DNA from: DATCMH01 sp036563505
GTDB taxonomy: Bacteria; Pseudomonadota; Alphaproteobacteria; Rhizobiales; Beijerinckiaceae
Assembly (NCBI GenBank): GCA_036563505.1
Contig: DATCMH010000016.1
Location: 1 to 64,000, forward strand
Length of the DNA stretch: 64,000 nucleotides
Direction: 5' to 3'
Below are positions 58,883 through 64,000 of the stretch, piece by piece (within the stretch, counting starts at the first letter, position 1; every line of letters begins with the position of its first letter). The notes under the pieces were generated by a model. That model had not been told where the DNA came from and ran no database searches. It saw only the letters and a list, made by a program, of their open reading frames with translations. The position numbers were made by a program, and so were the translations under genes.

Positions 58883-60460
58883 ATGATCGACCGTCGCACG
58901 CTCCTGACCAGTGCCTTCGGCACGGCCGCGCTCGGCGCCGCGGGGTTCGCGCCGGCCGCGCTGGCCCAGGCCGGCCTTTCCTTCGGCGCCTCGCGTCCCT
59001 TCTCCTTTGAGGCCCTCAAGACCGAGGCGCGGACGCTCGCGCGGCAGCCCTACCAGGCCGCGCCCCCCGTCGCGCCGGCGGTGTTGGAGCGCATCGACTA
59101 CGACGCCCACGGCAAGCTGCGCTACCGCGCCGACAAGGCGCTCTGGGCCGAGGGGCCGAGCGACTTTCCCGTCACCTTCTTTCATCTTGGCCGCTACTTC
59201 CAGACGCCGGTCCGCATGAACGTCGTCGAGGGCGGGCAGGCGCGGGAGATCGTCTACGACGCCAGCCTCTTCGACATGCCGGCCGACTCGCCGGCCCGCG
59301 AGCTTCCGGCGGGCTCGGGCTTCGCGGGCTTCCGCTTCCAGGAGCGGCGCGGCGGCAAGCTCGACTGGCGCCGCAACGACTGGGTCGCCTTTTTGGGCGC
59401 CTCGTACTTCCGCGCCATCGGCGAACTCTACCAGTACGGCCTCTCGGCCCGCGCCGTCGCCGTGGACACGGCCGTCTTCGACAAGCGCGAGGAGTTCCCG
59501 GCTTTCACCCGGGTCTATTTCGAGACGCCGGCGCCAGGCTCCGATACGGTGGTGGTCTACGCCCTCGTCGAGGGCCCGAGCCTCGCTGGCGCCCTGCGCT
59601 TCGCCATGCGCCGCACGGAGGCCGTGGTGATGGACGTCGAGGCCTCCCTGCACCTACGCCAGGACGTCGCCCGCCTCGGCCTCGTGCCCCTCACCTCCAT
59701 GTACTGGTATTCGGAGAAGGCGAAGCCCGGCGCCATCGACTGGCGGCCGGAGATCCACGATTCCGACGGCCTCGCGCTCTGGACGGGCGCCGGCGAGCGC
59801 ATCTGGCGCCCGCTCAACAACCCCTCCCGCACCATCGCCTCCGCCTTTTCCGACCGCAGCCCCCGCGGCTTCGGCCTCCTGCAGCGCGACCGCGCCTTCG
59901 ACCACTACCTCGACGGCGTCTACTACGACCGCCGCCCGAGCCTGTGGGTCGAGCCTCTGGGCGATTGGGGCACGGGCTCGGTGCAGCTCGTCGAGATCCC
60001 GACCGACGACGAGATCCACGACAACATCGTCGCGTTCTGGGTGCCCGGAGAGCCCGCCCGCGCCGGCCAGGCGCACGAGCTGCGCTACCGCCTCCACTGG
60101 GTGGCGAACGAGCCCTACCCGTCCCCGCTCGCGGCCTGCGTCGCCACGCGGCTCGGCAACGGCGGGCAGGCGGGCACGCAACGCCCGCAAGGCGTGCGCA
60201 AGTTCATGCTGGAGTTCAAGGGCGAGCCGCTGACGAAGCTCGCCAAGGGCGAGATCCCGGAGCCGGTGCTCTGGGCGTCGCGCGGGACCTTCTCCTACGT
60301 GCGCGCCGAGGCCGTGCCGAACGACGTGCCCGGCCATTGGCGCGCCCAATTCGACCTTACGGCGACGGGCACGGAGCCCGTCGAGATGCGCTGCTTCCTG
60401 AAGAGCGGCGACAAGGTTCTGACCGAGACTTGGCTCTATCAGTATCACCCGGCGGGGTGA
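58883..60460 (+). CDS. opgD: Periplasmic glucan biosynthesis protein OpgD/MdoD-like
   Basis: Acts in the periplasm on osmoregulated beta-glucan backbones (OpgG/OpgD family). 525 aa. The N-terminus has a twin-arginine-type signal (IDRRTLLTSAFGTAALGAAG) ending near ALA-QAG, which favours OpgD over OpgG. Conserved segments: SFEALKTEARTLARQPYQAA, IDYDAHGKLRYRADKALWAE, VPLTSMYWYSEKAKPGAIDW and EIHDSDGLALWTGAGERIWR. Normal length. No glucosyltransferase gene (opgH) is next to it. Confidence 0.93.
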   Translation: MIDRRTLLTSAFGTAALGAAGFAPAALAQAGLSFGASRPFSFEALKTEARTLARQPYQAAPPVAPAVLERIDYDAHGKLRYRADKALWAEGPSDFPVTFFHLGRYFQTPVRMNVVEGGQAREIVYDASLFDMPADSPARELPAGSGFAGFRFQERRGGKLDWRRNDWVAFLGASYFRAIGELYQYGLSARAVAVDTAVFDKREEFPAFTRVYFETPAPGSDTVVVYALVEGPSLAGALRFAMRRTEAVVMDVEASLHLRQDVARLGLVPLTSMYWYSEKAKPGAIDWRPEIHDSDGLALWTGAGERIWRPLNNPSRTIASAFSDRSPRGFGLLQRDRAFDHYLDGVYYDRRPSLWVEPLGDWGTGSVQLVEIPTDDEIHDNIVAFWVPGEPARAGQAHELRYRLHWVANEPYPSPLAACVATRLGNGGQAGTQRPQGVRKFMLEFKGEPLTKLAKGEIPEPVLWASRGTFSYVRAEAVPNDVPGHWRAQFDLTATGTEPVEMRCFLKSGDKVLTETWLYQYHPAG

Positions 60461-60579
60461 GATCAGGAACTACTCCAACACGGACCGGTTGTAAGCCGCT
60501 TGCTATCTCCTTGACGGCAGAAAGTCCGCTAGTACGATCCTATATAGCTTGAGAGAAATTATCGCCGTGCGGCCTCAAT

Positions 60580-60717
60580 CTACCGCCGCGCTATAATGAT
60601 TGACGCTGCCAAAGCGAAAGCTGCAGCGCCGAAAGCAAATGACGGTTTATAAATCGCGTATATAATCGCTGCTGTCACTATAGCTCCAATATATACAATT
60701 TTATCTTGACGCTTCAT
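60580..60717 (-). CDS. 45-aa low-GC membrane ORF
   Basis: Reads MKRQDKIVYIGAIVTAAIIY, AIYKPSFAFGAAAFALAASI and ends IIARR, TAG stop. Two hydrophobic stretches flank a Tyr-Lys-Pro turn. Codon use (ATT, ATA, TAT, AAA, TCA) is entirely unlike the rest of the window. A weak GGA lies 12 nt upstream. It sits in a 340-bp AT-rich patch between opgD and the DUF429 gene. Could be a recently acquired small gene; unknown family. Confidence 0.5.
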   Translation of the reverse strand: MKRQDKIVYIGAIVTAAIIYAIYKPSFAFGAAAFALAASIIIARR

Positions 60718-60795
60718 GGGTAAAATTCCGAATTGTAATTTTCACACGTCGCTCTGCCTTAGGGCGGTGACGTCAATTAAGAGAGCTGAAGACTA

Positions 60796-61545
60796 TCACG
60801 CCCAGATCGCCACCCGCAGCCCGTGCGCGTCGCAGCCCGGCGGGTCGGGATGGGGTTGCGCCTTGCCCTGCAGGATGCGTCGGGCGGTCAGGAGGTTGGC
60901 GAGGGCGTCGAGCAGGTCGTCCCGCGCCGCCCCACGGGGCGGTCTAGCGTCAAGAGCTTCTGGCGCGATGCCCCCGGCGGCGAGAAGCCTCACCCGCTCC
61001 GCCTCGCCCGCTGGATGCCCGCGGCCGGCGAGCTTCTTCGGCTCGGCGAGCGGCCGATCACCGTTGAGCCGCCGGAACGACAGCTCCGGATGGGCCTCGA
61101 ACACCTTGGCCCGCAGCTCCGGGCAGGCGCGGAGTAGGGCATCGAGCTCACGGATCTTGGGGAAGAGATGAAAACACTGCTTCGACACGGCGCGGGGCGG
61201 ATCGGAGGTGGCCCGCGCCGCCGCGCAGGCGCTCGGGTAGTCGGGAGCTTCGACGGCCGCGCGCGAGGGCACGGAGAACACGGAGGAGCGCCGCGCGCCG
61301 ATGAGCCCGCGCACGATCGCCTCCGGCCCGCGCCCGCCGGGGCCGACCCGGTCGGGCAGGCCGAGGGGCATGTCGATCGCCGTGACCTGGGGCGCTTCAG
61401 GGCCGTCGAAGAGATCAGCGAGGCGCGGCAGGACGCGCACCACCGGCCGGCTCACGTCGTCGGCGGGACTGAGCGCCACGACCCAGCCCTTCGGGCAACC
61501 GTCGACGCCGGCGATCAGGGTGGTCGGGAGGGTGGTGCTGGTCAT
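60796..61545 (-). CDS. DUF429 domain protein (predicted RNase H-like nuclease)
   Basis: 249 aa beginning TTLIAGVDGCPKGWVVALSP, the characteristic DUF429 N-terminus with a D-G-C/K-G pattern, then AIDMPLGLPDR, RRSSVFSVPSRAAVEA and KQCFHLFPKIRELDAL. The family has an RNase H-like fold by prediction and no proven role. Start ATG 61545. Normal length. Alone on this strand, with a 340-bp low-GC region downstream. Confidence 0.88.
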   Translation of the reverse strand: MTSTTLPTTLIAGVDGCPKGWVVALSPADDVSRPVVRVLPRLADLFDGPEAPQVTAIDMPLGLPDRVGPGGRGPEAIVRGLIGARRSSVFSVPSRAAVEAPDYPSACAAARATSDPPRAVSKQCFHLFPKIRELDALLRACPELRAKVFEAHPELSFRRLNGDRPLAEPKKLAGRGHPAGEAERVRLLAAGGIAPEALDARPPRGAARDDLLDALANLLTARRILQGKAQPHPDPPGCDAHGLRVAIWA

Positions 61546-61979
61546 GACGGAGGCCCCTCGCGCGACGGGCGGCCCACGTCCAGAGCCACCGTCGCCGCAG
61601 GACGGGCTCTCTGGCGCGAGGGTTATGGTGTGCTCCCTTCTCCCCTCGTGGGAGAAGGTGCCCCGCGCAGCGGGGCGGATGAGGGGGTGCTGGGCGTAGG
61701 CTTAGGCGGCTGCGGAGAGTACCCCCTCACCCCCGCTCCACTTCGTTGCGCTCGTCGCGTCGGCCGGTGCGCCGACGCAACCCTCTCCCCTGCCGGGAGA
61801 GGAGGGACGCACTCTGCCGTGTCAGACACACGAACACAGAACCGAAACTCGGATGCTCAACCCCTCTCCCTTCCGGGGAGAGGGCTTCGCCTGCGCACCG
61901 GCAGGCGAAGCAAGCGCGTCAGCGCGAAGGTGAGGGGAAGCTGGGCATAGGCCCGAGCACCTCGGCATACTCCCCTGTC

Positions 61980-62059
61980 GTTCGCGGGCTCGACCCGCGA
62001 ACCTCGGCGTGAAGCCGTGCCCGCCGCCGAACCGAGATGGCCGGGTCAAGCCCGGCCAT
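61980..62059. repeat. Two-hairpin REP-like element, copy 2 (inverted)
   Basis: Hairpin GTTCGCGGGCTCGACCCGC...AAC (61980-62002) and hairpin ATGGCCGGGTCAAGCCCGG...CAT (62037-62059), 34 bp apart. In reverse complement it matches copy 1 (53326-53407), including parts of the spacer (tcggtt...acggcttc). Confidence 0.85.
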
Positions 62060-62174
62060 GACACAGGATGAAGCGGGGATGGGTAGGGTGAGCGTTGAAC
62101 ATCGACCTTCATGTCCTGAACGCATCCCCGGTTTTCTCCACACCCCCATCTCCACCCTGGAACGGGGCGTCGAA

Positions 62175-62191
62175 ATGTTATAGTAGAACAT
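62175..62191. promoter_or_regulatory. Zur-like operator of the zinc uptake operon
   Basis: ATGTTATAGTAGAACAT, with ATGTT/AACAT arms around a 7-bp AT-rich centre, ends 4 bp before the first ATG of the operon. The form resembles the ATGTTATAnnATAACAT-type boxes bound by Fur-family Zur proteins in alphaproteobacteria. Zinc release of repression is the expected control. Confidence 0.65.
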
Positions 62192-62195
62192 CACG

Positions 62196-62342
62196 ATGTC
62201 CTCGCACCCGCACAGCCACCATCACGCCGTCGCGGCGGAGCCGACGCTCTCGCTGTTGCGCCTCTCGGCGGCGGCGCGCTGCCTTGGCGGCCTCGTCCTG
62301 GCGGGCGGGCTCTGGATCCTCATCGCCGCGGCGATCGCATGA
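62196..62342 (+). CDS. His-rich 48-aa membrane microprotein at the head of the znu operon
   Basis: Reads MSSHPHSHHHAVAAEPTLSL, then LRLSAAARCLGGLVLAGGLW and ILIAAAIA. The N-terminus carries a cluster of five His in residues 4-10 (HPHSHHH) that could bind zinc, followed by one membrane helix. The TGA overlaps the znuC ATG (ATGA), a sign of coupled translation, and the Zur-like box lies directly upstream. G/C-rich third codon positions support it. Function unknown; zinc buffering, sensing or an accessory to the transporter are guesses. Confidence 0.7.
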   Translation: MSSHPHSHHHAVAAEPTLSLLRLSAAARCLGGLVLAGGLWILIAAAIA

Positions 62343-63082
62343 GCGCGCGCGGCACCGCGATCCGGTTCGAGGACGTCACGCTCGGCTACGGGCGCCGTCC
62401 CGCCGTGCATCACCTTCAAGGGACGATCCGGGCCGGTAGCCTGACGGCGGTCGTCGGCCCGAACGGGGCCGGCAAATCGACGCTGCTGAAGGGCGTCGCC
62501 GGCGCGCTGCGCCCCCTCCAGGGACGCATCGCCCTCTCGACCGGGGCCGGCGCTCGCCTTGCCTACCTGCCCCAGGCCGCGGAGCTCGATCGCTCCTTCC
62601 CGCTGCCCGTCTACGACCTCGTCGCCATGGGCCTGTGGAGCCGCACCGGCCTCTTCGGCGGGGTCGGGCGGGCGGACAAGGCGCGCATCGAGGAAGCGCT
62701 CGCGGCGGTGGGCCTGACGGGTTTCGAGCGCCGGCCGATCGGAACGCTCTCGGGCGGGCAGATGCAGCGGGCCCTCTTCGCCCGGCTCCTGCTGCAGGAC
62801 GCCGGCGTGATTTTGCTCGACGAGCCCTTCACGGCCATCGACGCCAAGACCACCGCCGATCTCCTCGATCTCGTGCGGCGCTGGCACGACGAGGCCCGCA
62901 CGGTGGTGGCCGTGCTGCACGACCTCGACGTGGTGAAGCGCATCTTCCCCGAGACCCTGCTCATCGCTCGCGAGCCCGTGGCCTGGGGCGAGACGGGCGA
63001 GGTTCTGAGCGCCGGCAACCTGCTCAAGGCCCGTCGCCTCGTCGAGGCGCACGACCCGCACGCCGACGCCTGCGCGCGCTGA
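62339..63082 (+). CDS. znuC: Zinc ABC transporter ATP-binding protein
   Basis: ATPase of a high-affinity zinc (or manganese) importer. 247 aa: Walker A VVGPNGAGKSTLLKG (about residues 38-52), Q-loop LAYLPQAAELDR, signature GTLSGGQMQRALFARLLLQD and Walker B VILLDEPFTAIDAKTT, H-loop VVAVLHDLD. Overlaps the microprotein by 4 bp; the permease gene follows 12 bp later. The Zur-like operator makes zinc the likeliest substrate. Confidence 0.92.
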   Translation: MSARGTAIRFEDVTLGYGRRPAVHHLQGTIRAGSLTAVVGPNGAGKSTLLKGVAGALRPLQGRIALSTGAGARLAYLPQAAELDRSFPLPVYDLVAMGLWSRTGLFGGVGRADKARIEEALAAVGLTGFERRPIGTLSGGQMQRALFARLLLQDAGVILLDEPFTAIDAKTTADLLDLVRRWHDEARTVVAVLHDLDVVKRIFPETLLIAREPVAWGETGEVLSAGNLLKARRLVEAHDPHADACAR

Positions 63083-63094
63083 CGGGCGGCGACC

Positions 63095-63961
63095 GTGTAC
63101 GACCTCCTCGTCGCGCCCTTCGCCGAATTCGACTTCATGCGCCGGGCGCTCGTCGGCGTCGTCGCGCTGGCGCTCGGCGGCGGCCCGGTCGGGGTCTTCC
63201 TCATGCTGCGCCGCATGAGCCTGACCGGCGACGCCATGGCCCATGCGATCCTCCCCGGCGCCGCGGTGGGATACCTCGTCGCCGGCCTGTCCCTCCCCGC
63301 TATGACCTTCGGAGGCATCGCGGCCGGCATCGTCGTGGCGCTGCTCTCGGGCCTCGTCGCCCGGGTGACGGCGCTGAAGGAGGATGCCTCGCTCGCGGCC
63401 TTCTACCTCCTGTCGCTCGCGCTCGGCGTGACCCTCGTGTCGCTGCGCGGCTCCAACGTCGACCTGCTGCACGTGCTCTTCGGCACGGTGCTGGCGCTGG
63501 ACGACCCGACGCTGATCCTGCTCGGCAGCGTCGCGACCGTGACCCTCTTCGCCTTGGCCCTTCTCTACCGGCCCCTCGTCCTCGAATGCGTCGACCCCGT
63601 CTTCCTGCGCTCGGTGAGCCGGGCCGGAGCGCCGACGCACCTCGTTTTCTTAAGCCTCGTGGTACTCAACCTCGTCGGCGGCTTTCACGCGCTGGGAACG
63701 CTGCTCGCCGTCGGCCTCATGATGCTGCCGGCAGCCGCGTCCCGCTTCTGGAGCGCCGACGTGACCGCGATGCTCGTCCTCTCGGCGGCCTTCGGCATCG
63801 CCTCGGGCTTCGCGGGGCTCCTCCTGTCCTACCATGCCGAGCTGCCGTCCGGCCCCGCGGTGATCCTGGTGGCGGGCGGCCTCTATCTCGTGTCGCTCGT
63901 CCTCGGCCCGGAGAGCGGGCTCCTGCGCCTCGCCCTTCCCGGCCGTCATCTCGAAGCTTAA
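63095..63961 (+). CDS. znuB: Zinc ABC transporter permease
   Basis: Membrane subunit of the importer (ABC-3 family). GTG start at 63095 (MYDLLVAPFAEFDFMRRALV), 288 aa, with about eight helices. Family segments: RRMSLTGDAMAHAILPGAAV, LYRPLVLECVDPVFLRSVSR and GTLLAVGLMMLPAAASRFWS. It continues the microprotein-znuC operon. The next gene start is 26 bp downstream. Confidence 0.92.
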   Translation: MYDLLVAPFAEFDFMRRALVGVVALALGGGPVGVFLMLRRMSLTGDAMAHAILPGAAVGYLVAGLSLPAMTFGGIAAGIVVALLSGLVARVTALKEDASLAAFYLLSLALGVTLVSLRGSNVDLLHVLFGTVLALDDPTLILLGSVATVTLFALALLYRPLVLECVDPVFLRSVSRAGAPTHLVFLSLVVLNLVGGFHALGTLLAVGLMMLPAAASRFWSADVTAMLVLSAAFGIASGFAGLLLSYHAELPSGPAVILVAGGLYLVSLVLGPESGLLRLALPGRHLEA

Positions 63962-63986
63962 AGCCACCCACCTCGGAGGCACTCTC

Positions 63987-64000
63987 ATGCCCTGGTTTCG
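63987..64000 (+). CDS. Start of the next gene of the zinc operon (truncated by the window)
   Basis: ATG at 63987 with GGAGG 8 nt before it, reading MPWF. Only four codons are visible. By operon logic the product could be the periplasmic zinc-binding protein (ZnuA), but nothing in these codons shows it. Confidence 0.45.

Larger units (their letters stand above)
61546..62195. other. 650-bp intergenic region rich in palindromic repeats
   Basis: No convincing gene. It contains CCTTCTCCCC/GGGGAGAAGG-type hairpins (for example 61636-61658), CCCCGCGCAGCGGGG (61661-61675), CTCTCCCCTGCCGGGAGAG and CTCTCCCTTCCGGGGAGAG-type stems, then copy 2 of the two-hairpin element (61980-62059) and, at the end, the Zur-like operator. 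The stems resemble dispersed REP units of Methylobacterium-type genomes. Confidence 0.7.

Noticed and set aside
61620..62060. CRISPR array
   Set aside because: The repeats are different palindromes of unequal spacing, with no regular repeat-spacer pattern and no cas genes.
1..64000. tRNA or rRNA genes
   Set aside because: I saw no tRNA cloverleaf or rRNA sequence on either strand by reading; a tRNAscan run would settle this.

Overview
The window is GC-rich (roughly 70%) alphaproteobacterial DNA carrying a complete, contiguous photosynthesis gene cluster (PGC) of about 44.6 kb (positions 1-44,606), followed by about 19 kb of ordinary chromosomal genes. The gene set (puf reaction centre without a cytochrome subunit, no LH2 genes, aerobic cyclase AcsF instead of BchE, 5-aminolevulinate synthase HemA, a full spirilloxanthin-type carotenoid set) points to an aerobic anoxygenic phototroph. 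Gene order, codon use and the flanking genes fit Methylobacterium or a near relative in the Hyphomicrobiales. That assignment is an inference, because no rRNA gene is present.

PGC layout. Positions 1-6,363 (minus): dxs (partial), a 105-aa membrane protein, bchP, a PucC-family transporter, bchG, ppsR and ppaA/aerR. Positions 6,634-22,060 (plus): one long, tightly overlapped run bchF-N-B-H-L-M, lhaA, puhA-B-C, a 99-aa conserved protein, acsF, puhE, hemA. Positions 22,202-32,462 (minus, transcribed towards the left): crtE, crtF, bchC-X-Y-Z, pufQ-B-A-L-M, a strong hairpin, then a 127-aa unknown. Positions 32,515-34,943 (plus): crtD-crtC. Positions 34,961-44,597 (minus): bchI-D-O, an alpha/beta hydrolase, a DUF3422 membrane protein, crtI-crtB and three small membrane proteins, one of them only 47 aa and buried in a longer frame. 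Chlorophyll synthesis, reaction centre/LH1 structure and assembly, carotenoids, the heme precursor step and the regulators are therefore all linked.

Control. Copies of an 18-bp palindrome (TGT-N12-ACA, core GTCA-N8-TGAC), the known PpsR/CrtJ target type, lie upstream of bchG, ppaA/bchF, bchC, crtE/crtD, crtI and more weakly bchI. They are usually paired, with centres 25-26 bp apart. PpsR (three PAS-like segments, a Fis-type helix-turn-helix with the redox-type Cys) and its B12-binding partner PpaA (DQHTFG motif) are encoded inside the cluster. At crtD and bchG the recognisable -10 boxes sit only 6-7 nt before the ATG and no Shine-Dalgarno is visible, so leaderless messages are possible.

Flank. 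Positions 44,716-49,619 (minus): TetR regulator, RND pump and membrane-fusion lipoprotein, with a perfect 8-bp-arm operator in front. Then come a polysaccharide flippase, CheZ, an L,D-transpeptidase, a DUF2076 protein, malate synthase G (glcB), a gamma-glutamyltransferase-like enzyme, a small membrane protein, OpgD-like glucan biosynthesis, a low-GC patch with a 45-aa membrane ORF, a DUF429 protein, and a zinc-uptake operon with a Zur-like operator that begins with a His-rich microprotein. Two inverted copies of a two-hairpin REP-like element (53.3 and 62.0 kb) and other palindromic repeats occupy the intergenic spaces of this half.
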